Origin: Nymphaea colorata | Lineage: Eukaryota > Streptophyta > Magnoliopsida > Nymphaeales > Nymphaeaceae | NCBI RefSeq assembly: GCF_008831285.2 | Contig: NC_045144.1 | Location: 21,405,716-21,469,715 of the forward strand | Length of the DNA: 64,000 nt | Direction of reading: 5' to 3' | In this document: positions 34,801 through 47,872 of the stretch, piece after piece | Position numbering within the stretch: position 1 is the first letter of the stretch | How the letters are laid out: every line of letters starts with the position of its first letter | Position numbers and translations under genes: made by a program | Notes under the pieces: model-generated | What the model saw: the letters and a program-made list of their open reading frames with translations, nothing else | What the model was told of the DNA's origin: nothing | Databases searched by the model: none

Positions 34801-37800
34801 ATCCTCTGTGCATCATCCATAGCTGAAGCATTCCAGCAAATGAATTGGAAAGTCAAATATTTCACTGATAGAACCAATGACCAAATACTTCCGTTGCATA
34901 ATATTTTCAGTAGATCAAAAGAACATAAAATCCTTATAAAGAGACGCGGGCAAGAGAATGGTAGAATGAAACTAACCGTTTTCCTCTCCAAGAATAAGAC
35001 TAAATAGACCTCGTAAACCAAACAGGTTTAAAAAGTACCTGCAAAAGAAGTTCAAAATCATGTCCTGGAAACTACTTTCATGGGCTGAACATCAAAAACA
35101 TAAACATGGATAACTCCAATAAGTTCAATCTGCTAAAATGGATGACCATAAAAATTAAAATAGCAAAGCACTTTACCATGAACGACTGCTGACATAGCTG
35201 ACATCAACAGTGCTCAAGTCAATCCCATTCTGCAACATGCCTCTGAACCTTTGAGTAAGCGGAAAGGGTATCTTGGCTGACAAAAAATGCAGAGCAGTCA
35301 TTGCACATCGAAAACCAAATAGAAAAAAATAATTCAAAATGCTAAATTGCTATCAAAGTAAGGGACATCTGTTCAATCTTCTCCATGATGCTTTGACTAA
35401 AAAATTGCTGAACAAAATTCATGGGTTTAATAATCAAATATAAAATAACTTGGCAACTCACAAGCCTAACCTAACTTTGTTAGTCAAAGCACCAGGAATG
35501 TCTCCTCTATAGTTAGTGTTTTAGCTTCTTCATATTTTTGGACAAAAGGGTCCATAACTAACAGCAAGTGTAGCAGAGGCATTAATATTCTTTTAGGCCC
35601 ATTGACACATGCAATAGACAGAACCAAGGATTGCAATCTGAAACTGTGAAACATACATGAGACACAATATCACGTCTAATCACAACAGCAGCAATCATGC
35701 AAACCACAGTGGCAGGTTATTGAGTGCAAGTAGGATTGACCAACTACAGAAATTCACAGTCAAGCCAACTGCACAACAAATGCAGGAAGCAACCTACAAG
35801 CATGGGCACCCTGTTGTTTGTGCATCTGATTGAAAATAGCCTCATGCATCAAGAGAAATCAAAGGGGACATGCATAACTGTTTTTCACTGAGATTAAATG
35901 TCATAACACGTGCATCTGTGTGTGTGAAGAGAGAAAGAGAGAGTAAGTCTGTCATTATGCTACACCAGTATATATTATTGAATCTAGACTTTTGTACTTT
36001 CTACCAAAATCACAATCAGACATCCAACGAAAATCACACATTCTCACCGCCCAAAGTGTTGGAACATAAATCCAGTTGGTCCATGTAGGTTTCAGACCAT
36101 AATTAGGTCCATTGTGAATGCATGTCAAAGTACAGTCAACTTAGTGACCTGATCCAAAGTGCCAAACAATTCATACCAAAGTATAGCTACCTATTAACAA
36201 TACAAATTAGAAACTTACTCACTATAGTTTAGTATTACTAAGCCAAGTCGCAATTAGCGAATTGCATCACAACTAGATGGTTAAGTAAGAGCTGTATCTT
36301 TAACCAAACCTAGCCTATTTATCTATAGCATACACCATATTGAATCTATGAAAAACTGATTTAACTTCTCTCCAACCATTAGAACGCTCAAGCAGTAGGT
36401 CCAGTCATAAAACCACTGAAGTGGCAGTAACGAAGCATCACTCATGTAATCTCTTGTTTAACTCAAGCCAGATATGTCTGACTTAGGCACCACTAAGATA
36501 TTGTGCAGTCAGTTGCAGTTGATATAACAGCATGATATTTAGATTCGATGAATGAAAGTGAGGAGCTTGATCCCCAATGTTACTTATCAAAATAACTAGT
36601 ACAGTTAGTAATAACAAGAGAAAAAATAGCAAGACAATAATGGAGAATGTAAGTCACACGCCCACACACACACACACACTAAAGGCAAAATAAAGTTCCA
36701 TATGCGCAAAACTTCATCCAATTAAACAAATTACCTGCAACAAAACCAGAAAAGAAGAAGTTCACCCATGCAAAAGTAAGTGTCTGCAAGTTGCAAAATA
36801 GCACACATAGTCAGGAGACCATTTTTAATGCAAGCTCATGTCTTTTCAACAAAGTCACGAACCTGTGGGATGATCATTGAAAGGTTCTTCTTCATCATAT
36901 CCATAGCCATATTCGGATCAGAAAACATCTGGGCCTGTGCATTTTGTGCCTGGCCCTTGGGAACAAAAAGCAACCCATTCTCCTGAAAAGGCTCAGACAG
37001 TATCAGTATACCACGCCCATTTCTTGGAAAAAAGGTTATTTTGCAATCAAGCTAAGAAAGTAAGAATATCAAAGGCAGTTTTTTATTAAAATTATTCACC
37101 TTCGAGTTCAGGAGATATGTGAGTTAACTTTTAAGTGAGATCCACACGTCTATCAACATGCTAAAATAACATTAACTAAGGACACCAGAAGATTGGGGTT
37201 TGAAGGTTACATCAATTTCTTCTTGCTAGTTCTACAGCTACCACTACTGCAACGGATAAAAATTATTGTTGCTCGAGCTCCTGCTGTTGCTTGATACAAA
37301 TCTATGCACGTTATAACAGTGCTAACGGTGCTAACTTTTCAACTATCTGTTAAAAAGTTGCTTACAGCCCACCATTTGAAAGAAATTCGCCACAGACACG
37401 TCCCGCCCAACCGAGGACAAGACAACCCAAATTCGAGTCCCCCAGAAGAAGTTAAATCCTAGATTCACATTAAACTCACAAGTCCAATCAAGACAGATAA
37501 CAAGCCCGAAGAATAAAACGAAACACAGGAACTCGACCGAATCAAAAGGAACGGAGCCACGGAGAACCAAAAATCCAAAAGAGCCTCCGAAGCACCGCAA
37601 TGACACAAACCTCGTTGGTGAAATAGGCCTTCCGAGAGCGGAACGAGCTCGCGGGGATGAAATTGGCCGCTGCCTTCAGATTCCTCGCCCTAAGAATTAC
37701 CTGCCTGGTAGAATTCACACAAGCAGAGACAGCAAGAGTTAGAATTAACAACAGAAAGACCAAGAACGACGATATGCCCTGCCGTTCAAACCCCGCGCAG

Positions 37801-38029
37801 TTCGTCAGATTAGGGGAAGGAGACGTTCGAATAAAGAAGAGGGGGGGGGGGGGGGGGGGGGCGCAAAGGGCGTTTACCCTTCCTTGAGCATCTTGACGTC
37901 GGGGGGCTGGGAGGAGCGGAGGAGCTTGGAGACGAAGTGACGGAGGACGCCGATGAGAACCATGACAACAGAGAGAGGGATCAGCACCCAATCTCGGATG
38001 GCCGTGTCCAGAACCAAGTCTTCCGCCAT
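31856..38029 (-). CDS. ER membrane protein complex subunit 3, complete, eight coding exons
   Basis: Exons (5' to 3'): 38029-37878, 37704-37611, 36982-36863, 36783-36735, 35276-35177, 35038-34977, 34822-34761, 31960-31856. They total 744 nt, giving 247 aa, the normal plant length. EMC3 is the Oxa1/YidC-like core subunit of the EMC, which inserts transmembrane segments into the ER membrane. Visible: start MAEDLVLDTAIRDWVLIPLS with the first membrane helix at about 13-32; the conserved RKAYFTNEENGLLFVPKGQ; a methionine-rich stretch (DPNMAMDMMKKNLSMIIPQ); second helix (TFAWVNFFFSGFV) at about 124-138; third helix (WYFLNLFGLRGLFSLIL) at about 171-187; DDAQRMMQMSGGFGFDP; end VLRKIVG. Introns are long, the last nearly 2.8 kb. 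Intron 1 holds a 21-base C-run (coding strand) just after the donor. Confidence 0.94.
37841..37861. repeat. 21-base G homopolymer in EMC3 intron 1
   Basis: An uninterrupted G-run on the plus strand (C-run in the EMC3 transcript), 16 bases past the intron 1 donor. Such runs can form G-quadruplex or i-motif structures and are easily mis-sequenced. Confidence 0.9.
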
Positions 38030-39253
38030 CGCCCCTGCTCCGGCCGATAGATACACCGATCGATCGATTGACCCCCTCTCGACCACAGGAGACCCAACTA
38101 GCAGCTGCCCTCTTCCGTTCGTCCCAAAAGAGAGTGAGACCTCGCCAACGACGGCGTGGTTTTGTTGGATCTTTGGAGGAGAAAGGCTACCACCTCCCCT
38201 CTGTTCCTTCCCTCGCCTCCTCTTCAACTCTTTCCAGTTCTTCTTGCGCCTTTTTTTTCTAATGCTTTTTATTGAAAAAAAAAATCTGATATTCTGTATC
38301 AATATCAACATTGGTTAAGTGACTATTTTTGTTCGTTAAGACCCTTAGCTACGAATGGATGGAAGGGAAAAGACTTTAACGAAAGGAAAAAAAAAAGAAA
38401 AGAAAAAGGTAGAAAGTTCCTCAAGAAAATTTAGGAGTATCAGTAATATTTCTTATTAATTTAATAGTTGACCTCACAATTGATCATGACAAGCATAGGT
38501 ATATGTTTGTAACAACATGAAAAGGTAAGCTGCCCTTTTTTAATTTGACAAAGTATGTTTCATTTTCTCAATAATAATAGTAGAAACTTTAATATTTATT
38601 GATAATCCCCATGAAAATGCGACTTAGGTCTTTCCGAATAGTAAGTTGTTAACTTCCTATTCCTCAAAATAAAATCTAGATTTGAATAAAATACAGTCCT
38701 GTAACTATTCTCATTGATTGATTCTAAAAGGTTCAGGGAAATCTCATCCCCAGCAGAATTGCATCAGGGGATTAAAATGCCCTCCAATCAATTAAAAGTT
38801 TAGGTCAGGATTAACTCCTTATATAAATTGATTAAAATACCTTCAATTCAAGCATATTTGACGCTGCATAGCTAGTTTTCATTGATTTAGAAGTTAGGTC
38901 ATGTATTTTTTACATGTCAGTCTTTGAATTTATTTAAAAAAAAAATCCTAATAATAGTGATAAGATTGCACACAAGTTTTTTCGAATTTCCAACACTCAA
39001 CCTGACAAGTATACTTGGTGATCACATGTACAAACATATAAACCTTGCAATCCAATGTAAATTAAATCTGCTGGGGTGTAGGGTCCCTCCCTTTTAATAT
39101 CAAACAACTAAGAATGAATATAAACACTGCAACCGTTTTCAAAAATTTTCAGTATAAACTATTTCTAATTTTTCTAAAGACGAGACTTTACAATCCACCT
39201 CCTATAGGAACATGCATCGTCGTGTCAAACCTTAACGCCCAATGTTAAATTTT

Positions 39254-39850
39254 GGGGTCATTTGGCAACGGTAACATGTTGTTATTGTCATGTGAATTTA
39301 TCCTAAAAAGCATAGCAGATTCATGAAACACTTATACAAATATTCTATGATTTGCGCCATTTGGAGTAGGTTTATGAAACAGTAACAATGTATTACTATT
39401 AGGGCTGCACACGAGCCAAATCCAGCCCGAGCTCGACTCGGCTCGAACTCAAGTCAAGCTCCTTATAGCAAGCTCAACTCAACTACACAAAATCAAGCTC
39501 CATGACTCGTTTAACCCATTTAACTTGTTTAGGTATTAATTCGTTTAGCGTTAACTCATGTAAGCATTAACTCTTTTGACTCATGTAAGCATTAACTCGT
39601 TCAAATCGTGTAAGCATTAACTCGTTTAACTCATGTAACTTGTGAAACCAGTTTTGACAATATTACATAGAGTACTGGTTTGTGAATCGAGTCGAACTGA
39701 AATTTAAGCTTGACTCGTTTATCATTTCAAATATCTTGGTAAGCTCAAACTCAGCTCATTTATAAACGAGTCAAGCATGAGCCGAGTTTGAGCCGAACCC
39801 GAGTTGGCTCAGCTCATTGTGCCACCCTAGTTACTATTGCCAAATGCCCA
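39254..39850. mobile_element. MITE of the GTTTGGCAA family, split by another MITE
   Basis: The left end GGGGTCATTTGGCAACGGTAA and the reversed right end TGGGCATTTGGCAATAGTAA form terminal inverted repeats. The inner 'cagattcatgaaac' and 'agtaacaatgtattactat' motifs recur in related elements at 43134, 47873 and 54420. The element at 39400-39829 is inserted in it. Confidence 0.6.
39400..39829. mobile_element. hAT-like MITE (GAGCTCGA-rich), about 430 bp
   Basis: It starts TAGGGCTGCACACGAGCC and ends CTCATTGTGCCACCCTA, giving terminal inverted repeats of the TAGGG/CCCTA type. It is flanked by an imperfect 8-bp duplication (ATTACTAT at 39392-39399, GTTACTAT at 39830-39837). The interior is built from gctcgactcg/cgagccgag words. 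It lies inside an older MITE. Confidence 0.62.
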
Positions 39851-42022
39851 TTACTGTCATAGCTAGAGGATGTTTGATAGAAACTTCTCAGAACAGAACA
39901 GAGCGTGCCATTGTGTTTCTTGCATGAAGAACACATACAGCTGGAGGGCGCAGGTGCGTTCTCTGTGCTTGCATTCACGGCCTGCCGAAGCCACCCTGGG
40001 ACGTGTGTCAAACACTCTTTTTAGGAACGTTAATGGATCAAATTTGGATCGAAACCAAATCACTGTAAATCATGGAAAAAGTTTTGAGAATTGAACATAA
40101 AATCTGATCTGCTTTGACCTTTAGGAAACAACAAGCATTAGACACAAATTTGGATTTGGTTTTACATAAAAAGCCTGAAAGGATGGATACCATTTTAATA
40201 TTTGCAGCAAAATTTCTACATGTTCATATCCAAATCAAATTTTGATATTAGATCTTAGCTTACCATCAAACGCGCGGTATATCAAACTGAGACGCATTAG
40301 GTCTACAATCAAATTTATTTGAATCTTGAATCGGATTCTTTTGCAAATTTAAACGGATATTGTATGGCATTTTCTTTTCATTTGAACTCAGATCTGAATT
40401 GGTATTCAAATATGAGACTACCCATTAACCAAATTTTGATGAAGGGTACATCTGATTCGAATCCAGGCAGCTGACATTGCTTAATAATTTGATACCATTT
40501 ATATCAATGCATCCAAAAACTGGCTCAAGTGTAACTATACGTGAAATTCTATTCTAGATAGAAAATTTGCGTCCATATTTAATATATTTTCTAAGAGTGA
40601 GTCAATAGTTCCCACCTCAAGTTTAATTACATCTTAATAATTTGTAGTGCATCAATCAAATCCCACACATAAATGAATGCTTCATGATTCAAACAGTTAA
40701 GATAATTAATATTCAAAAAAGTGAATTTCAATCTAAATTTATCGCTTATAAGTATAAGAACATAGTCGCCATTCTTTTGCCAAAAAATACAAAAAGAAAG
40801 TTGAGGTGGGGCTAGGGCCCATGCGGCCCCCCTTGGCTCCGGGGTGCCCTCCTTTAGAGTTGATATTATGAAATTCAAAATGAAAACTGACTGCTTACCC
40901 GCGTTTATCATGCCAACCCCATAAAAAAAATCCGAATCTCAAGGCATTTGCATTCCTAAGAGTAAGGAAGAGTTAAAAAGTAGCCACACACCCACCGCCA
41001 CAAGGGGCTAATCAGGGGCTAATCAGGTGGGCTCCAAAAAATGGCTGGTAGGCTCAGGAGTGGCAGAGTTTGTTACAAGTGAGACATGGTCAGAGCTAGA
41101 TGGGCTCCAATATTAATGGTGCTAATAACCTCTTCTAAGAAAGAGTCAGACCGTTCCCACCCTAATCTTGGCAGGGTGCCCTTAAAATACGGGACTAACG
41201 TGGCACATCTTCCTACTTCATGCTATTGGGTAGTGACATTCTTCTTACCCTTGATTCAATTTTTTTATTTTTTTTAAATTTACAAGAATTATTGGTAATT
41301 TATTATAATTTTTAAAAGATTTTTTGCTCTATTTTAAAAATGTATATGGTTTAAATTCAGGAGATGTAAATTTGGTGTGCTCAAATGGGGTAAAAGAAAT
41401 TTCAAAGCCATCTTTTAGCCTCTTCTGAATCTATGCAACCTTTAATTTTTCCATGTAAAATTTTATTGTGCATTTTCTCGGGAGATAGTTTTTTTTAATG
41501 GAAGTGAAATAATAGAGCATGTATCCAGTTGGAGAGAGAGAATATAAAGTTTTAAAATATTAGAAAAGAATAAGTTTTAATTACGTAGTTCATTTAACTA
41601 CTTGAATTACATAATACGTGGTAGCTAAATAAATGAAATTCAAGATGTTATAGATCCAAGAAGTGTGCACTCTTTTGTGATCTTTTTCATTTTTATTCAC
41701 AAGTGATTATCTAAACTTATTTGTTATAATGCGAAATAATTTTTTTTTTATAAATACTGAAAAAAGTCAATAGAAAAACCATTTTTTGGAAATATGCTAA
41801 TAAAAACCAAAACAAAAAAAAGAAAATAAAAAACACAAAATTTTCTCTCTCTAGGGAGAAAGAGGAAGGCGCACGACTAAAAACAGGGATGGCCTATTTC
41901 TATTATTCATTGATCAAGTGGCCCCTGCCTCCCGCCCTTGCGTCTGAGAGGTTGCAGGCGTTGAGGAGGTGGTGGTGTGAGTCGGGGGGATCGGAGGGAA
42001 GCGAACGGCGGCCGGCGACGAG

Positions 42023-44170
42023 ATGGGTGGCGTTGGAGAAGAGGAGAGATCGGGTAAGGAGGATCATGAGAAGGAGGAGGAGGACGTCGTCGGAAACATG
42101 AACGAGCAGCATGGGGAGAAGCTCAACAGGCAGATGAGCGAGGCGTCGTTCTGTGAGACGGAGGAAGAGGAAGAGGACGAAGTGAAGGACGTGCCGGCTC
42201 AGCTGGAGTTGGGACCTCAGTGCTCCCTCAAGGAGCAGCTGGAGAAGGACAAGGTCTCTCTCTCTCTCCCTCTCTCTCCCTCTCTGTTCCTGGCTTCTGT
42301 CGATTTTAATGGATTGTCTTGCAACAGGACGACGAGAGCTTAAGAAGGTGGAAAGAACAGCTCTTGGGCAGCGTTGATCTGAACTCCGTTGGAGGTTTCT
42401 CTCTCTCTCTCTCTCCCTCTCTCTGTCTGTTTCTCTGCTTCTCCCCATTCTTTTCCATTCAAAATATTTACATTTGGTTTTCGAGTTCTCTGTCTCTCTC
42501 TTTCGAGTTGGTTCTGTTCCTTTCTCGACGAATGATCGGTTCGCTTAATATTTTAATATTTTTAATTTTTTGCCAGAATTTTCTGCTCCTCGCTGCTTGA
42601 ATTTCATACTTCCTATTTTATTTATTTTTGCAAAACATGTCGGATCTATTTAACTAACATTTGATTACCCCTTACCTTTAATTCGACGGTCATTGTAAAT
42701 TAGAAATTTGAAAATCAAGAACTTAAAATTTTCATCATGTCTCAAATTCATAACAATGAATCTGTTTCAAACTGATTCAAGAACGCCAGTGTCAATTTTT
42801 TTTTTTTAAAATATGGTAGTAATTTTTTTTATCAACCAGTTTTTAAGTACCAAGTAATTTACAAACTCATTAGATTAAATTTATCAATCGGCCCATTTGC
42901 TGAATCGGCAAACTCACCAATTTGGGTTGATTAATCGATTCTTAACACCCAGATCTATAGAACTCATGGTAGAGGGAAAGTGTGTGACTTAAGATCCATA
43001 GATATTAAGATGTAAAATTCACAAATCCATGATACAATTTACACAATTTTCAAACAGGGAATCTCATGTCTAAGAAATCAAGAATATAAATACTTGGGAT
43101 CCAAGATCCAAAAACCTTAGTTAGCTTCCTTCAGGGTCGTTTGATAGTAGAGATATTTTGAGATTCATGAGACATTCACATAGTGTTCTTGCTTCCAAAC
43201 AATCTTTTGACAGAAACAATCTTTTGACAGATTTATGGGACATTCATAGAGTGTCCTTAAAGCCAAACGACCCCTTCGAGCATTTGTTAAATACGAGACA
43301 GTTAAAATGTGTTGCCTTTGCTATGCTGTGATTGTGTCTCTTTCTTTGGATGTTGTAGAAACTCTGGAGCCAGAAGTGAAGATCGTGAACCTTTCGATCT
43401 TGTCACCTGGTAGACCTGACCTGGTTCTTCCCATCCCATTGGAGACCAATCCAAACACCCCACTGTTTGTTCTCAAAGAGGGAAGCCAGTACAGCCTCAA
43501 GTTCTCTTTCGTGGTCAGCAACAACATTGTCTCTGGGCTCAAGTACACCAACACTGTGTGGAAAACTGGTGTGAAAGGTAACGTAGCACTTGATTAACAT
43601 GCATTTGGCAAATCATCAGGTCATGTCTTCGATGTTCATGAAATATTGGTTCCACTTATGTTTATTTCTCAACGAATCATCGTTAGGTGATCTTATTTAA
43701 AGTTATTAGAGGTTTACATAATCGTCCAATTTTTATTTTTATTTTTATTTTTATCCAAAAATCAACTGCAGGGGGTAAGAGTTTCATTTTTAGACTTTAG
43801 GGATTCAATTCTCATGTCTAGTGGTGCATAAATCATTGAGGAAAACAGTTTGGTTGTCAAACAAAAAAATGATGGACTTTTGAAATCAATAACAGGTAGC
43901 ATTGATTTAAAAAAGACACTCATAATGGTAGAACTACCTACTTAGCAACTCTCTCTCTCCCGCTCTGTCTTTCCTCTCTCTCTTATTTTTTTGTGCATTG
44001 TATTGTATATTTCGTCTTCCTGCTTTCGTTTTTGCGGTTTGTTTTTTGTGGATTGTTTTTGTACCTAGGGGACCTCGCCTCTCATAGCATACTCATATTT
44101 GCTCCATGCAAAGCCTTGGATGACCTTTATTGGATGGAGATCTGGATGACTGAAAGATTGTACCTCCTAA

Positions 44171-44201
<31 letters not shown>

Positions 44202-45205
44202 CACATATATGTAGGATTCGCTGGCCTCTCATAGCATACTCACATTTGCTACATCTATATACTTAATCAAGAGATGAACAAACATTAACTATAAAGTTTC
44301 TCTTAGATCAAAGCCAGGGGGACTGGCAGGGGTCATGGCCTCACATTGGTATTTTATGAAAAAGATACTTGTTATAATTTTCAAGAAAATTTTTTATTTG
44401 GTCCTTATAAAAGTTTCAAAATAATATAGTTCGGTCCCTATAAAAAGTTTGAGAAGTATAGTTTGGTTGGCCCCCGAGTTTCTCATATATGTCTAAAAGA
44501 GTGAACTTGCAGGTTTATTTTTCTTCGTATTTACACCAGCAATGTTTAATTGGTTTCAAAGTTTTAATTTTTCAATATCCAAATACCAGTGGACAGCACA
44601 AAAGAAATGTTGGGAACATTTAGTCCCCAGCAAGAGCCATATACATATGAGATGGCAGAAGAGACCACACCTTCTGGTATTTTTGCTAGGGGCACATATT
44701 CAGCCAAATCTAAGGTACAACTCCTTGGCCCTCTTGATTTCTTCCCACATTTTTTAGCTTAGTTCTTGTCTTCCCAATGTCATGGTATTCTATAATTTTA
44801 TATGCTCAGAGTATCATATACCATGCATACATACATACATACATACATACATACATGCACACATGCATTGTGGAATGTCATACCAAACATACGCATATTG
44901 ACCTATTATATGCATCATTAAGCTGAATTTGTGATCATAATCTCTCATCAGTTTGTAAAATGATGACAATGCATGCTACCAAGAAATCAACCACATGCAT
45001 ACATGCACACATAAACAGATGCCTTGCAGAATGACCTATTAAACAGTCTCGTGTTTGTAGTCATATGTATACTGATCATTATATGCATCATTAAGCTGAA
45101 TTTGTGATTATAATTTCTCATCAGTTTGTAGACGATGACAACACATGCTACCTGGAAATCAACTACACATTCGCTATAAAGAAAGACTGGCCAGCATCTA
45201 GCTAG
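42023..45205 (+). CDS. Rho GDP-dissociation inhibitor, complete, five coding exons
   Basis: Exons: 42023-42253, 42328-42394, 43359-43577, 44590-44714, 45125-45205. They total 723 nt, giving 240 aa. RhoGDI binds prenylated ROP/Rac GTPases in the cytosol, holds them in the GDP form and extracts them from the plasma membrane, so it sets where polar growth and ROS signalling occur. Visible: an acidic N-terminal extension (1-77, EEEEEDE), the regulatory arm (DDESLRRWKEQLLGSVDL, about 78-95), and the immunoglobulin-like beta-sandwich (LEPEVKIVNLSILSPGRPD, YTNTVWKTGVKVDSTKEMLG, TPSGIFARGTYSAKSKFVDD, CYLEINYTFAIKKDWP). An upstream ATG at 41889 opens a 70-codon frame overlapping the start out of frame, a possible uORF if transcription begins that far up. 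Intron 2 holds a MITE, and intron 4 a decayed copy of the last exon. Confidence 0.94.
43134..43274. mobile_element. Short MITE in RhoGDI intron 2
   Basis: About 140 bp, starting GGGTCGTTTGATAG and ending AAGCCAAACGACCCC, so GGGTCGTTTG forms the terminal inverted repeat. The inner 'agattcatgagacattc' motif is shared with the GTTTGGCAA MITE family. Confidence 0.6.
44823..44855. repeat. CATA tetranucleotide microsatellite
   Basis: Eight or so CATA units in RhoGDI intron 4, just before the duplicated segment. Confidence 0.85.
44875..45010 (+). pseudogene. Decayed duplicate of RhoGDI exon 5 and its acceptor region
   Basis: The segment 44886-45000 is a diverged direct copy of about 45060-45175. 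Both contain 'atatgcatcattaagctgaa', 'ctcatcagtttgta' and 'tgcatgctacc.gaaatcaac'. In the upstream copy the exon is shorter and its frame is lost (stop after the acceptor). The real exon is the downstream copy, which reads FVDDDNTCYLEINYTF. Confidence 0.7.
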
Positions 45206-46345
45206 CTGATTATCAGGCAACTCGTACGATCGTTAATGAATTTCTTGGTTTGTTTCTCTTCCTTCTCATATAGAACAACTAAGTTGAACATCGTTCTACC
45301 AGGAGCCATATTTCACAGGCGACCGATCAAGCTCCAAGCTTCGAAGACGGCGTGGAGACCCAATGAAACTGATCCTCAATGGTGCAGCAGATTTGGACAT
45401 AGGTTGAGCTAATTCACCTCATATTGGAGTATTACAAAATTGAGATCATAGAGAAGCGAAGAGAATCTTCTTTAGACATTTATGACATTTCAACTAATAA
45501 TATAGATGTATATTAGGTTGTCTTTTTGATGGCATTCTGATTGGAATCATTTTCTTGAGATGATACATTAATTTTTTTGTTCTCTCTATGTGAACGGTTG
45601 TATTTTTCTTTTTGAATTCTGACTATGATTGGTCCTATTGTCATAATTTCGTTTTATCTCTGTCATATTCGAATATGAGGTACAAATTCTTTCATTGCCA
45701 AACTACCCCTAAGTAGTATGAACATGTTTGATTGTATATAACATTTTTTCCCATTTAAATTAGTAAAATCAAGGAGCCACTAACGACCAAACGGAATGGA
45801 GCCACATGTGGGCATTTGACCACACAGTCCAACATATGTTAGTTATTTTCATATTGGTGATTTCCAACAATCCATTTATTCATATATTATGTGCCCCTTG
45901 ATTATATCAATATATTTAAAAACCAACTAAATGTCATTTCAATATTAATTAATGTAATTGCAGCCAAAATCCTCATATTGCGAGTTATTGTTTTACTCAA
46001 TTTCTAGCCAACAGCAATCTTCTACAACTTCTCTTTCTTCATTAGCCACAAGTCCCAAACTTTTACTTTTCATGGCACTCTTTCAAAATATGGTAAATGT
46101 TTAAATATTTTAACAATTAAAAAATTAGAAAAAAAATAAAATGAGAAACTAGTAACACAAACGTCAAACATAGTAAGTAACAAATAAAATTAGAAAATAA
46201 AAACATACGGTTTGACACTTAAGAAAAAAAATTGAAAAAAAAACCTAAAATAAAAGAATTGATTTTACCAACTCTTCAGCTTCCATTGATTTTTCATCCG
46301 AGCAATCAAGGCCTCTTCTCTTTCTTTGAATTCATCAACTGATTG

Positions 46346-46775
46346 AAATAACTTCTGAATGATTTTCTCTTCTACAATGATCCTTAGGCTTCTTGGCCCT
46401 CCTTTTATGCTCACAGCTTCATGACGCCGTGTTTCTGCAACTAATCAGGTTCATTTCCCTCGACTCCTACTGTGGATATCCACTTTGGTAGACACTAAAC
46501 TGAATTCTAAAACAGAGAGCAACACTGTAAGGAAAGTGCAGGAACAATTTACTTTAATTCCATTGCATTGTTATCTCTCTGTTACTATCTTCGAATGTCA
46601 TGTCTTGGAATTCAGTTTAACATCTACCAAAGTTAATCGCCACAGCAAGAGCTGAGGGAAATCTGACCGATCAGTTGCAGAAACACGGAGGCAATTGGAA
46701 GCTGTGAGCATAAAAAGAGCATCAAGAAACCTACGGATCATGGTAGAAGAGAAAACCATTCAGTAGTTATTTCGA
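46346..46775. mobile_element. Fold-back element inside the left palindrome arm
   Basis: The sequence 46352-46506 is the inverted copy of about 46610-46765 (key words GTTTCTGCAACT, ACTGAATTC, TTCTCTTCTAC). A shorter version of the same hairpin, 50938-51185, is in the right arm, so the element predates the palindrome. Confidence 0.6.
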
Positions 46776-47872
46776 TTGAACTCAAGGAAAGAGCACTTTA
46801 GGAAATGTTTAAAATACAAAGAATGGGGAGAAGAAAAGAATACGCTGACATGGTAGAAAAAATTTGGATTGGGGAACTAATTCAAACTCTCATGTTTTTA
46901 AGGGCATAGCATATATAGATAAACAAAGAGTTAAAGGTACCATTATGAAAATACAAGAAATTTGAAGGGCGGGTGTAGGCAACTGCGTTTCATATTCGAT
47001 TCCCATGGGTGTTGCAATCTAGTAGGAGTTGGAGGTTATAGGGCCGAGGGTCAAGATCCAATTCAGGACAAGGGTTGTGGTTGCACTCCTTGTCCCCTTC
47101 TCTTTCTGTGTGTGTGTGTGGGATCATGGATTGGAGCCGCTATATATACTTGTGATCTATACCTTGGGGTGAATGATGTCTTTCTTTTTTAGGACATATT
47201 TTCAATAAATTTATATAATGCTATAGAGAGAATGTTTATCTATTGCGTTATTATTTCTATGAAATTCTGAGATTTTAAAAGATTGTTATACTTATAAAAG
47301 ATGCCATAATTATAAGATATTATGGATTTGACTATTAATGTACATGGAAATACACCATGAGAAGATATTTTTAAGATAATGTAAACGTCACACTTTTTAA
47401 GGGGTGAGACATTCATATGTTGGCTCTAAATAATTAGAGACAATATCACATCACCATATATATCTTTTGAGATTAATTTCTTTATATATAAATAACGTGA
47501 GACATACGTTGTCTCAAGACTGAAGATAGTGCAAGTTCTAACTCCAATTAGATTGTTTAGTCCAACTCAAATGAAGTTGCTCAAAATAGAAGTTAGTCAC
47601 TGCAAAATAATTATTTTATTTATCGACATTACAGGATAAATGTAGTCACTAAATGCAATTTAGCATCACAATTAAAAGCTCCCATGGTAATTGAGCAAAT
47701 TATCAGTGTCACTTGGGTTTCCATCACACAAGTTAGTCCACTAGAGATTGAAGGCTCAGGCTTGAAACACAACGAAAGCTTATGGGAACCTGAAGTTAAA
47801 TTAAATTCAGCTCCTCTTTTGTCGGATTAAACTAAATGAGGACAAAAAAAGGCCACTTAGAGTGCTGTTTGA

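Larger units (their letters stand above)
38320..41840. other. Intergenic stretch between EMC3 and RhoGDI
   Basis: AT-rich, with the nested MITE pair at 39254-39850. No gene is recognised. The frames at 39814-40094 and 40627-40911 lack domains. Confidence 0.45.

Noticed and set aside
41903-42448. 181-codon minus-strand frame across RhoGDI exons 1 and 2
   Set aside because: It is the antisense of RhoGDI coding sequence plus CT-rich introns (Arg/Glu repeats).
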